Notes: a model not told the origin generated them from the sequence alone. A stretch of DNA of 38,524 nt from Microcoleus sp. GA_180221_E-2-1-MAG-45_12 (GCA_020692245.1 JAIMKT010000013.1:24553-63076), one strand, 5' to 3'. Positions 9,201 through 17,700 are shown, counted from the first letter of the stretch. Numbers and translations are program-made.

Positions 9201-10003
9201 AAATATTAGAATCTAAACCATTTGTATCCAATTATAAAAAAGATGAAACCTTTCGTCCTTTGCTACGTGGAAGTCTCATCAACAAATATCAAATTCTATG
9301 GAATAAAGACTATTGGATAAGTTTTGGAGATTGGTTGGCTGAACCAAGATATTCTGCTAACTATGATGCTCCAGAGAAAATTGTAATTCGACAAACTGGG
9401 GATTCTCTAGTAGCAGCTTTAGATGACAAACAATTTATTATAAGAGACAATCTGTACTCTATTACGTCAAAAAGTAATGAAATAGATATTTATTTCTTGA
9501 TATCTCTTATTAATTCTCCACTTCTAAATTGGTTTTATCAGACAGTTATTAATCCAGAAAGAGGTGAAGCTTTAGCACAGGTAAAACGAGGTCATTTAGC
9601 TAGATTACCTATAATTGAATGTTCGTTTAAAGAACAAGCTATTTTGAGATGCTTAGTTAAATATATTATCTACCTTAAAGAGCTTCTTAAAGGCATTCCT
9701 AGTAGTGGCAAAGAATTTATGGCATCTGCTGATGACCAGTTAATGCTTAGTTACTTCGAGCAAATCATTGATGCCGCAGTCATGGAGCTATATTTACCTG
9801 AAGAACTCCATACAGGAGACAAATACTTCATGCGTCATCTCTTGTCAGAAAACCTCCCAAACATAGACAAAATCAAAGGCGATAAAATAATAGAATTGCG
9901 TGTAATATTTCGGCGGCTTTTTAATAGAGATCATCCGATTAGAACTAATATTTACTTTCTTGGCAATCTTGACATCGTAAAAATCATCAGAGGTCAAATA
10001 TGA
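6278..10003 (+). CDS. Eco57I-class N6-adenine DNA methyltransferase with specificity region (chimeric)
   Basis: A 1241-residue methyltransferase of the type IIG/Eco57I class, expected to transfer a methyl group from SAM to adenine N6 at a specific site. Visible motifs are FYTPREIV (~472), motif I DPACGSGAF (~545-553), GVDIQPIAVQISKLR (~645) and the catalytic NPPY (~794-797). Residues ~830-1241 should be the target-recognition and helical region. The N-terminal ~450 residues show no clean PD-(D/E)xK site, only DYDGIVIFGVTLK, where Thr stands at the usual Glu. Cleavage may therefore depend on the PLD-helicase. Base composition changes abruptly just after NPPY (about 8690): two 60-base rows counted at 8821 and 8941 give 14 and 13 G+C, against 32 at 7861. 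The normal type IIG C-terminal tail is missing here but appears at 11478. The gene overlaps both neighbours by 4 bases. Confidence 0.88.
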   Translation: MNLNIFNQSDFLVALRDFFAALQVPINMVTDKPISVRNILENSYQDKESFRLMDEVYFLGMVDDGAFRGCEGLDLAAVQGLEEDYDGIVIFGVTLKRRDQGKLPTRSQLAEISRAFNREFWHTPVVVVFRYGGVEGEYLAFANTERSQYKQQWREGEKAGKVTILRDINIRETHVGHQKILAELRIPTTGKDRVDSFAKLYAYWRKVLDVSLLNKEFYKEVSNWYFNACKKVIFPKDAKSNQESLIRLITRLMFVWFLKEKGLVPDDLFKEGDVRQILRSLEPQESSYYKAILQNLFFATLNTEWGKRKFIKESSGGRNSQHMVHNVLRYRDYFSEPDRALLDYFVNVPFLNGGLFECLDVELEKGKPETRRRIDGFSNGADNVLSIPNELFFGEVREVDLNADFGTSRKKYRVRGLIDIFNGYKFTIAENTPFEEDVALDPELLGQVFENLLAAYNPETQTTARKQTGSFYTPREIVNYMVDESLIAYFKEKVERKREKVSAEVLENRLRLLLDYQSAVNPFGDDEATTLALIAAIDGCKILDPACGSGAFPMGVLQKMVHILSKLDPHNERWCTQQKEKAIAPLLADIQTAEKISYEAARERAIAELQEELAKIEASFENEMDYPRKLFLIQNCIFGVDIQPIAVQISKLRFFISLIIDQKEDHDAENRGILPLPNLETKFVAANTLIGMEKVDQLNVFLSLESIETKKRELEKLRREHFFARSLETKRKKRDLDRQLRQEIGQILKDNNYPGDSADKLAAWEPYNATIAASFFDPEWMFGIGDGFDVVIGNPPYGAKITDVQKKYFNKDYQYQDYQLDSYLLFIEKSFSLAKKYGQIVLIIPNTWLLNLLSKKIRKWLFKEKTFSKMIHFKTSIFAAVVDTEVIIFSNKFPDKTNLISISLYDDQGINVPYNIEQKRWSDTNGEAINIFETPEISIISDKLRKNKLLEEICFITQGAKPFQVGKGKPPQTKEILESKPFVSNYKKDETFRPLLRGSLINKYQILWNKDYWISFGDWLAEPRYSANYDAPEKIVIRQTGDSLVAALDDKQFIIRDNLYSITSKSNEIDIYFLISLINSPLLNWFYQTVINPERGEALAQVKRGHLARLPIIECSFKEQAILRCLVKYIIYLKELLKGIPSSGKEFMASADDQLMLSYFEQIIDAAVMELYLPEELHTGDKYFMRHLLSENLPNIDKIKGDKIIELRVIFRRLFNRDHPIRTNIYFLGNLDIVKIIRGQI

Positions 10004-11523
10004 GAATTATAAAACTAGAAATTCAAGACTTTCGAGCTTTCTATGGTAATCACATCATCGAATTTGCTAAAGAAGGAGAAAGAGGTAAGCAAAATTTATT
10101 ACTCTATGGTGAAAATGGTAGTGGGAAATCATCATTATTACTTGCTGTTCAATATATTTTAGAGTCTGCAACCAAAGACTTAAACTTTGATAATTATAAG
10201 AATATCTTTCGTGAACTGTCAAGTTCCCGTTATATCGAATTAACTCTTAGAGAAACAGTAAACAAACCAAGTCTAGTTAGTAAATGGTCGCCTGATATTA
10301 TCACTACTGATATTCAAGACATTAGAGACGCATCCCAAGCCAAAGGAATTTTAGATTATAAAAAACTGCTTGAAGTTCATTTTATCCATCGTCAAGAATC
10401 AAAAGTTAATATCTTTGATTTACTAGTTAAATCCCTTTTAGCACAATGTATTAACGATATCACCCCTACCAAAACCTTCTCCCAACAATGGCAAGACCTA
10501 GTAGATACAGTCCCCAAACGCCCTAGCAACACTCGTCAAATTCCTCAATTTCAACAATCAGCTAATTTATTTAATAGTGGACTGCAATCAAAACTAAATG
10601 AATTACAAAATGAAATTAGTAGCCTCATGAGTTACTTTAGTCATGCAGTTAAAATATCCTTTGATTTTCAAGGTGTCAATTTTAACTATGATGCCAAATA
10701 CAATCCAGAAAACAAAGAAAATAGTATTAAAGACAAAGAAATTTTCTTAAATGTTGAACTACTTAACGAACCAGTTGATAGCCCTCACCACTTTCTTAAC
10801 GAAGCAAAACTCACAGCAATCGCTATTAGTATTTATCTAAGTTCCTTATTAATTGCCCCCAAACCAAAACTAAAACTATTAGTCCTAGATGATATCTTCA
10901 TTGGCTTAGATATGTCTAACCGTTTACCATTAATAGACATTATCAAAGAAAAATTTTCTGATTACCAAATTTTCTTAATGACCTACGATCGTGAATGGTA
11001 TGAAATTCTTAAACAAAGGCTAGATGGCAACAAATGGATATATAAAGAACTCTATCGTGGCGAACTGAAAATTAAAGATGATGATGGTAATGAAAAGGTA
11101 ATTGCGGAAATCCCCATCTGGAAACAGGACAAAGATTATTTAGAAAAAGCTAAGGATTATCTCAACATTCACCACGAACCAAGAATAGCGGCTGTCTATC
11201 TACGTATCGCCTTTGAAGTTATTCTTAAAGAGTTTTGTAATGCAAAAAGCATAAAAGTTATTTATAAAGAAGAAGTCAAAAAACTATCAAGCGATGATTT
11301 TTGGAAAGAAGTCAGAAAAGCTAAGAAAAACGATGGTACTTTATACGTTAATGAATTCTTAGCCTTTGATATCGATATCTACCGTAGTATCATCATGAAT
11401 CCCCTCAGCCATTCACGTATTACCCAGACTTATTCAGGAGAGGTTGGAGAGGCGATCGCTAAGGTTGAAAAGCTAAAAGATGCCCTCTTCCCACCGCCAC
11501 CGAAGCAGAACAAAAAGCAATAG
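10000..11523 (+). CDS. ABC/RecF-type ATPase with HEPN-like C-terminal domain
   Basis: A 507-residue protein of the SMC/RecF-like AAA class. Walker A GENGSGKSS is at 37-45. The ABC signature equivalent LNEAKLTAIAISIYL is at ~267-281 and Walker B LLVLDDIFIGLD at ~293-304. The usual H-loop is replaced by MTYDREW. A short helical region at ~180-215 takes the place of a long coiled coil. Residues ~375-495 form a helical C-terminal domain: AAVYLRIAFEVILKEF, then IYRSIIMNPLSHS. This resembles DUF4145/HEPN folds, with a conserved Arg and His, and hints at an RNase or partner-binding role; that is inference. The ATG overlaps the methyltransferase stop. The AT-rich composition matches the second half of that gene, so both probably arrived together. 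The last residues (FPPPPKQNKKQ) are read out of frame from an older methyltransferase tail. Confidence 0.8.
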   Translation: MRIIKLEIQDFRAFYGNHIIEFAKEGERGKQNLLLYGENGSGKSSLLLAVQYILESATKDLNFDNYKNIFRELSSSRYIELTLRETVNKPSLVSKWSPDIITTDIQDIRDASQAKGILDYKKLLEVHFIHRQESKVNIFDLLVKSLLAQCINDITPTKTFSQQWQDLVDTVPKRPSNTRQIPQFQQSANLFNSGLQSKLNELQNEISSLMSYFSHAVKISFDFQGVNFNYDAKYNPENKENSIKDKEIFLNVELLNEPVDSPHHFLNEAKLTAIAISIYLSSLLIAPKPKLKLLVLDDIFIGLDMSNRLPLIDIIKEKFSDYQIFLMTYDREWYEILKQRLDGNKWIYKELYRGELKIKDDDGNEKVIAEIPIWKQDKDYLEKAKDYLNIHHEPRIAAVYLRIAFEVILKEFCNAKSIKVIYKEEVKKLSSDDFWKEVRKAKKNDGTLYVNEFLAFDIDIYRSIIMNPLSHSRITQTYSGEVGEAIAKVEKLKDALFPPPPKQNKKQ

Positions 11524-11660
11524 AAACCCTTGTCCAGAAATGCCTTGATGCCAAAGGTCAAAACGTCACCCACTGGGAACAACAAATAGATGAAATAGTA
11601 GCCCGGCTCTATGGATTGACCGATGAAGAGATGCAAATAATCAGAGGGAACACGGAATAG
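11478..11660 (+). pseudogene. Orphan C-terminal tail of a type IIG/Eco57I methyltransferase
   Basis: In the frame with codons starting at 11493 (minus one relative to the ATPase), this stretch reads CPLPTATEAEQKAIETLV, then LDAKGQN, then QIDEIVARLYGLTDEEM, and ends with TAG at 11658-11660. An 'EAEQ..I..LV...L.AK......E..ID..V..LYGLT.EE' tail is the typical end of Eco57I/type IIG proteins. It has no start codon of its own and is closed upstream by a TGA at 11466. It partly underlies the last codons of the ATPase. I read it as what remains of the original methyltransferase after its specificity region was exchanged. Confidence 0.75.
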
Positions 11661-11757
11661 AACACGGCTTAAGGGGATTGTATAGATTGCACGGATTTTT
11701 TAGAGATTGAATAGATTAAAATCAGTGAAATCAGCGTAATCCCATCTAATCCGTGAT
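11660..11757 (+). repeat. Hairpin repeat, upstream copy
   Basis: This ~97-base imperfect inverted repeat has 5' arm CACGGCTTAAGGGGATT (11663-11679) and 3' arm AATCCCATCTAATCCGTG (11738-11755). The middle contains the shared block ATAGATTAAAATCAG. It is a direct-orientation relative of the copy at 12174-12270; the two bracket the GxxExxY gene. It begins at the stop codon of the methyltransferase remnant. It could be a MITE-like element or a structured RNA. Confidence 0.8.
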
Positions 11758-11770
11758 TCTGCCTTTTTAT

Positions 11771-11794
11771 TTAATCCGCATACAAACACATGGA
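11771..11794 (+). repeat. 24-bp near-direct repeat, left copy, overlapping the GxxExxY start
   Basis: TTAATCCGCATACAAACACATGGA here and TTAATCCGCACATAAACACTTGAA at 12153-12176 agree at 20 of 24 positions. The left copy supplies the ATG of the GxxExxY gene; the right copy supplies its last codons and TAA stop. The pair marks the edges of the gene as part of the repeat unit. Confidence 0.7.
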
Positions 11795-12167
11795 CTTAAA
11801 ACACCAAGACATCACCCAAAAGATCATCGGCGCATCCTTTGAAGTCCATAAATTTCTTGGTAACGGTTTCCAAGAAGTAATCTATCAACGTGCTTTAGCC
11901 TACGAATTTCATCAGGCAGGCTTAACTTTTGCTAGGGAAATTGAACAACATATCTATTACAAAAACCTACCAGAGCCGATCGGGACACGCCGGGCTGATT
12001 TTGTTGTGGAAGAAAAAATATTAGTCGAACTCAAAGCCAAGAGCGAACTAGAACCCGCACACTTTGCCCAAGCCCTAAACTATCTGAAAGTCTATAAACT
12101 CGAAATCGGACTATTGATTAATTTTGGAAGTAAAAGTTTAGAATTTAAGAGATTAATCCGCACATAA
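11790..12167 (+). CDS. GxxExxY family protein (PD-(D/E)xK-like)
   Basis: A 125-residue protein of the GxxExxY family (PF13366), named for the motif seen here as G26-FQ-E29-VI-Y32. It also has the nuclease-like core D70 ... E80-L-K82 (ADF then VELKAK), consistent with the PD-(D/E)xK fold assigned to the family. Its biological role is not established; members are often scattered in repeats or defence regions. Start and stop codons both fall inside the 24-bp near-direct repeats, and larger hairpin repeats lie just outside. It may therefore travel as a small cassette. No strong ribosome-binding site is visible before the ATG, which suits a recently placed gene or leaderless translation. Confidence 0.87.
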   Translation: MDLKHQDITQKIIGASFEVHKFLGNGFQEVIYQRALAYEFHQAGLTFAREIEQHIYYKNLPEPIGTRRADFVVEEKILVELKAKSELEPAHFAQALNYLKVYKLEIGLLINFGSKSLEFKRLIRT

Positions 12168-12176
12168 ACACTTGAA
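12153..12176 (+). repeat. 24-bp near-direct repeat, right copy, overlapping the GxxExxY stop
   Basis: The right-hand partner of 11771-11794, matching at 20 of 24 positions. It encodes the last residues of the GxxExxY protein (LIRT) and the TAA stop. Confidence 0.7.
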
Positions 12177-12270
12177 CACGGATTAAGCGGATTGCACAGA
12201 TTGCACAGATTTTTTTGATTGGAATAGATTAAAATCAGCGAAATCAGCGAAATCCGTCTAATCCGTGTCC
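12174..12270 (+). repeat. Hairpin repeat, downstream copy
   Basis: The better preserved copy. Outer arms CACGGATTAAGCGGATT (12177-12193) and AATCCGTCTAATCCGTG (12251-12267) are near-perfect reverse complements. The inner arms GGATTGCACAGATTGCACAG and CAGCGAAATCAGCGAAATCC also pair (17 of 23 positions over the full inner arm). The loop is a T-run plus GATTGGAATAGATTAA. Two more AATCCGTGTC units follow to 12295. The whole could fold as one ~97-base hairpin. Confidence 0.82.
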
Positions 12271-12304
12271 AGAATCCGTGTCTTAATCCGTGTCCTATTC
12301 CTGA

Positions 12305-13063
12305 CTATTTTTTCACCCAAAATAACTTCCCATCGTAGAGTTCCATCACTGGCAATTGATTTAATCTCTGCCCACCAATTTCCCCCATTCTAATCAGGTT
12401 TTGATCATGGGTAGTAACAATAATAGTTGCCCCAAGACTCTGCATTTTTTCTAACAAACGGAGGATTTGCCGAGAATTTTCTACATCCAAATTTCCTGTG
12501 GGTTCATCGGCCAAAATTACCGACGGAGTGCTGATAATCGCTCTGGCAAGGCTGACCCGTTGTTGCTCTCCCCCCGATAGGTGCTTCGGATATCGATCGA
12601 CCTTATCTGCCAAACCTACGAGATTTAGAGTCGGAATTAATCGGCGGCGGATTTCTTGGGGAGCATAGCCCTGAGCCCAGAGAACAAAAGCGACATTTTC
12701 CCCTACAGTACGGTTCTCAATCAGCTTGTAATCTTGAAAAACTATGCCAATTCTGCGCCGTAATCTGGCTAGTCGATCGCCCCGGAGTTTGCCCACGGAA
12801 TGCTGCTCCACCAACACCTGCCCCGCCGAAGGTCTTTCTGCCCCATAGAGCAACTTCAGTAAGGTTGATTTCCCCGCCCCCGAAGCTCCCGTAATAAATA
12901 GAAATTCCCCTTTATTAATCCGTAAATTAATATCAGTCAAACAGCGATGCCCATTCGCATAAACCTTGCTCACACCCTCTAGGCTAATCATTACCTGAGC
13001 CGGAGTGGGGGCAGCTTTTGTGAGGGGTGCAGAAGAGTAGGGAAGAATTTTAGCTGATTGCAC
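12305..13063 (-). CDS. ftsE: FtsE-like ABC transporter ATPase
   Basis: A 252-residue ABC ATPase. Walker A is GASGAGKST (~59-67), the Q-loop VFQDYKLI, the signature LSGGEQQRV and Walker B VILADEPTGNLD, followed by the H-loop TTHD. The sequence between (RRRIGIVFQDYKLIENRTV) is typical of FtsE, the cytoplasmic ATPase that with FtsX signals to cell-wall hydrolases at the division site. The longest frame opens with GTG at 13063 and has a low-complexity 24-residue lead; an ATG at 12991 (MISLEGVSKVY) would start at the conserved core and may be the real start. No ftsX is adjacent. It lies 55 bases after the glycosyltransferase on the same strand, possibly co-transcribed. Confidence 0.82.
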   Translation of the reverse strand: MQSAKILPYSSAPLTKAAPTPAQVMISLEGVSKVYANGHRCLTDINLRINKGEFLFITGASGAGKSTLLKLLYGAERPSAGQVLVEQHSVGKLRGDRLARLRRRIGIVFQDYKLIENRTVGENVAFVLWAQGYAPQEIRRRLIPTLNLVGLADKVDRYPKHLSGGEQQRVSLARAIISTPSVILADEPTGNLDVENSRQILRLLEKMQSLGATIIVTTHDQNLIRMGEIGGQRLNQLPVMELYDGKLFWVKK

Positions 13064-13118
13064 GTCGGTAATTTCGGGGATTAAATTTCTGGATGCTGTT
13101 AATTTTACCCATGATTGA

Positions 13119-13865
13119 CTAATTTTTACTAATTAAGGCTCGGAGGGCAAATTTGGGCAGGGCTAACATTCTTTTCCACCGCCAAGGCTCTTGATAGAGA
13201 CGATACAACCACTCCAGATTATTCTCCCGTAACCAAGACGGCGCACGGGTTTTGACTCCTGCCCAAATATCAAAGCTGCCCCCGACTCCGATCCAAATTG
13301 CGTGGGGACAAAGATGACGATACTTAGCAATCCATAGCTCTTGGCGAGGAACTCCTAAACCCACAAGGACAATTTTTGGCTGAATCAGGGCTAACTCTTC
13401 CAGAAAATTGGGGGTATCTTCAGGGGTGAGAAAGCCATGCTGGATGGCGGCGATCGCCAAGCCCGGATATTTTTCCTGCCATTTTGCTGCGGCTGTTGCT
13501 GCCACTCCCACCGCCCCGCCATAGAAGACCACGGGATATTCTTTCCCCAGTTCCCCGGCTTTTTCAAGGAGAGAAGCTGCAAGTTCAATCCCCGGACAGC
13601 GCTGCGATCGCTCCCCCTTCAACCGCAGATACAACACCACCCCCGCCCCATCAGGAATCACCAACTCTGCCCCGTGAATAATCTCTCCCAACTCTGGAAC
13701 CTGTTCTGCCTGCAAAGCCATCTCGGCATTCAGCGTCACCACCTGCACCCCTTGTCTTTTTTGCATCCTGTCCACCAGCCAACCAGTGTAGTCATCAAGT
13801 AAATGCACAGGAGAACCCAGTACTAAAAATTTTTTGAGGGGGGCAGCAGAACTAGTCATAACCAA
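13119..13865 (-). CDS. WecB/TagA/CpsF family glycosyltransferase
   Basis: A 248-residue GT26 enzyme. Motifs in order are VVTLNAEMA, VIPDGAGVV (the conserved Asp of the family), GGAVGVA, VGLGVPRQELWIAK and GVGGSFDIWAGVKTRAP, ending WLYRLYQEPWRWKR. The family transfers N-acetylmannosamine or a related sugar from UDP-sugar to a lipid-linked acceptor in surface-polymer synthesis. The C-terminal basic amphipathic helix probably anchors it to the inner face of the membrane. It has the full family length. The acceptor here is unknown. It precedes ftsE on the same strand. Confidence 0.9.
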   Translation of the reverse strand: MVMTSSAAPLKKFLVLGSPVHLLDDYTGWLVDRMQKRQGVQVVTLNAEMALQAEQVPELGEIIHGAELVIPDGAGVVLYLRLKGERSQRCPGIELAASLLEKAGELGKEYPVVFYGGAVGVAATAAAKWQEKYPGLAIAAIQHGFLTPEDTPNFLEELALIQPKIVLVGLGVPRQELWIAKYRHLCPHAIWIGVGGSFDIWAGVKTRAPSWLRENNLEWLYRLYQEPWRWKRMLALPKFALRALISKN

Positions 13866-14175
13866 ATAATTACAAAAATTACTAAAATTACCAAACTTTA
13901 ACTAAACCTTATAAGACTCCATCAGACAATCAATTATAACCTTGGAGTGTAGTCACGACTTTAGTCGCTTTTACAGCGTTTTTCAGCTAGATGAAGACAC
14001 ACTTTCCCCATATAACAAGAGGCTTAAGCCCCTTGCCTGTCATCCACAAACCAGAAAAGTGCTGTAAGTTGCTGGAGACTTTTTAGACATTCTCTAAGTA
14101 AAAACTCCGCCAGAAGTTAATATCTAGACGGAGCTGCTTATATAGCTTCAGGCTGTAGCTCGAACTAACTTGGAT
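13866..14175. other. Gene-free stretch between ferredoxin and glycosyltransferase genes
   Basis: This holds the presumed promoter of the glycosyltransferase (right to left), the ferredoxin terminator (14100-14133), a 15-base near-palindrome ACGACTTTAGTCGCT at 13955-13969 that recurs inverted at 34294-34308, and a 10-base palindrome GGCTTAAGCC at 14021-14030. No coding potential or tRNA was seen. Confidence 0.6.
14100..14133 (-). terminator. Rho-independent terminator of the ferredoxin gene
   Basis: Read on the minus strand: CTCCGTCTAG, a 10-base loop, CTGGCGGAG, then TTTTT. The stem has seven pairs including one G-U, then a bulge and two more pairs. It lies 43 bases after the ferredoxin stop. 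Confidence 0.75.
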
Positions 14176-14792
<617 letters not shown>

Positions 14793-17700
14793 TTACAGGA
14801 TAAAGGGACGGGGCTTGCCGATCGCATAGCCTTGGGCATAGTCAACGCCAATTTGCTGTAACTTTTTGAAGATGAGGGGATTTTCCACAAATTCAGCAAT
14901 GGTTTTCATCCCCATCACCTTACCCACCCGATGAATTGCTTCCACAATCTCGTAGGCGATCGCATCTTCCCCAATCTCCCGCACAAACGCCCCGTCAATT
15001 TTGAGGTAATCCACGGGTAAATTTTTTAGGTAGGTAAAAGAAGACATGCCACTGCCAAAATCATCGAGGGCAAAGGAGCAGCCCAGAGCCTTAAGGGAAT
15101 GGATCAGGTTCATGGCGGTCTTCAGGTTTGTGATCGCTAGGGTTTCGGTGATTTCAAAACAAATTAACTGAGGGGAGACTTGGTAGAGTTCCAACTGCTC
15201 ATGAAGAAAATCGACAAATTGCTCATCATTGATACTGGCTCCCGAAAGGTTAATCGCATAAAGAGAGGGATGATTGTGGGGAGGATGCTGCCCATAATTC
15301 CTGAGAGGATTTCTGAGGGGATTTCTGAGAGAATTTTTGAGAGTTTCCTGCTCTTGGAGATGGCTAAATACTTTCCGAATCACCCAGCGATCGATCTGGC
15401 TCATCAGGTCATAACGTTCCGCCGCCGAGATAAAGCTAGTAGGCGCAATTAACTGCCCTGAAGTATCCCGCAATCGGAGGAGAATTTCCCCATGATCATC
15501 AGCAGATATCCGGTTAAACTCCCCAGCCGTATTTTTATGAAAATCGCTGAGATTACCCCCAAGGGCAATATAGTTCACCGGGATAATAGTCTGGTAATAC
15601 AGACAGAAACGATCCTCTGCTAGGGCTTGGGGAATTTGCACCGCCCACCGCATTTCGCCCCGTTGTTTAATTAGCTCCTGATCATCAGCTTGGTAGATGT
15701 GGATCCGATTTCTTCCTTGGTTTTTGGCAGCATAACAAGCCGCATCCACCGCACTCAAGGCACTAGTTAAATCTTGGGTGTCGGCATTAATCGTCACTAA
15801 GCCAATACTCACCCCGATTTGAAAGGTTTTATCTTCCCAAATAAACCGAAATTTTTGGAGCTGCTGCTGGAGAGATGTGGCAACCCGGTGGGCAGCGGCA
15901 GGGGAAGACTGGTGCAACAAAATCCCAAATTCATCTCCCCCTAAGCGAGCGAGGGTATCGGTTTGGCGAAGACGATGATCTAATAAATTGCTGACTTGTC
16001 TGAGGAGTTCATCCCCCGCTAGATGTCCACAGGTATCATTAACGATTTTGAACTGATCTAGGTCTAGGTAACAGAGGGCAGACTCTAGACCAGAGGATTT
16101 GGCGAGGGCAATTTCTTTTTCCAAACGGCTTTCAAACTCCCGGCGATTTACTAACCCGGTGAGGTTGTCATGGGTGGCTTGCCAAGATAGTTGCCCTGCG
16201 AGTTTGCGTTCTTCGGTCACGTCCCGAAATACCAACACAGCTCCGATGATCTCGCCGTTGCGATTGCGGATGGGAGCAGCAGAGTGACTAATAATCCATT
16301 CTTGTTGGGTACGATCGACCAACACTGCATAATTTGCCAAACTCACAATACATCCTTCTTGGAGAGCTTTTTGGGCAGGGTTTTGAATCTCCTCTGAGTT
16401 AGAGTTTAAAGCATTGAGATTAGTATTAATTAGATGAAATACTTCGGAGAGTTGCCGTCCCCTAGCCTCAGCCTCACTCCAGCCAGTAATTTGTTCTGCC
16501 ACCGGATTGCAAGATTGGACATAACCGAGGCGATCGACCGTGATTACCCCGTCAGCGATCGATTGCAGGGTCACCTGAGCTAATTCCTGACTCTGACGCA
16601 ACTGATACTGGGAAGATTCCAATGCTGCCAACATCAACGCACTCCGCAATTCCAACGCCGCCTCAATTTCCCCCGACTCCCAAGGCAGGGATTGAAATTT
16701 CACTGTTTCTTTCCAAAGAGCAAAGGAACGTCGGGGGCTAAGACGCTGATGATTGAAGGAATCCACCTCTAGGGACTCATGGGGATTTCCCGCCCAGTTC
16801 ACCGTCTGCACCACCTCTGGGCGAAACCAGATCACCTGATAACTCTTCTGGCTCCGGGCAATGGAAATAGCTAAAACCCCGCTCACTTGGTCTTTGAAGT
16901 CTAGAGCTTCTGGATAAAGTTTTGCTAAGTGGTTGGTATAAAAAATCTCATCTTGATAATTAGCTTCGAGCCAGCCCATCAAAGCATAAATAAATTCTTG
17001 GGGGGGAGTTTGTCCCAAAATCAAAAAATTATTCCCTAGGGAGACCACCGCTCCTGTTGCTTTCACAAGGTCGAGGAGTACCTGTTGATCTTTGATGAGG
17101 CTTTTGGCAAAGTTATGTTCTTGGGGATTGATTTCTAGGAGATTATCTAGTACCGTCCGCAGTTTATCTTTATAGAAAAAGCTCTTTTCCTGTTGTTCTT
17201 TATAAATCAGTTCCACCGACATTACCTGCCCCAAAAATTCACAGGCTTTGCGGATATTGTAGGGAATGTAGCGATGACTGTAATGGTGGCAGGCAATCAA
17301 GCCCCAGAGTTTGCCGTGCTGCATTAGGGAAATACAGAGGGTCGCTCTAACTCCCATATTTTGGAGGTATTCGATGTGAATGGGGGAAACCGCTCGGAGG
17401 ATCGCCTGACTCATATCTAAAGGTTCTTGGGTCAGGGGATTTTGCTGGGGAATGATCTCCACAGGCTCATAGGCTACATCGGCAATTAACCTTGTCCAGT
17501 TGGATTTATAGAGTTCCCGAGCCTGAGCCGGAATATCTGTGGCTGGATAGTGCAAACCTAGGTAGGGTTCCAAATCTGGTTGTTTATCTTCGGCAATCAC
17601 AGAGCCATTCTTGAGGTGATCAAACTGGTAGACCATGACTCGATCGAACCCAGAAATCCGCCGTACTTCTTGGGTCAAAAAATCACACAGTTCCTTAAAT

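Noticed and set aside
2381-11523. Assigning the cluster to DISARM or BREX
   Set aside because: PLD, SNF2 and methyltransferase domains are shared with those systems, but no DUF1998 protein, PglZ, BrxC or Lon-like BREX gene is present, and here PLD and SNF2 are one chain.
11500-11660. Programmed -1 frameshift joining the ATPase to the downstream tail
   Set aside because: A slip at CAAAAAG would enter the tail frame, but the heptamer is not a good XXXYYYZ site and the tail matches methyltransferase ends, not ATPases. A remnant explains it better.
13437-13802. Long opposite-strand frames over the glycosyltransferase, and similar ones over CobN, the methyltransferase and the permease-kinase
   Set aside because: They are compositionally biased antisense frames (Pro/His/Arg-rich) with no ribosome-binding site and no recognisable domain, while the genes opposite are clear.
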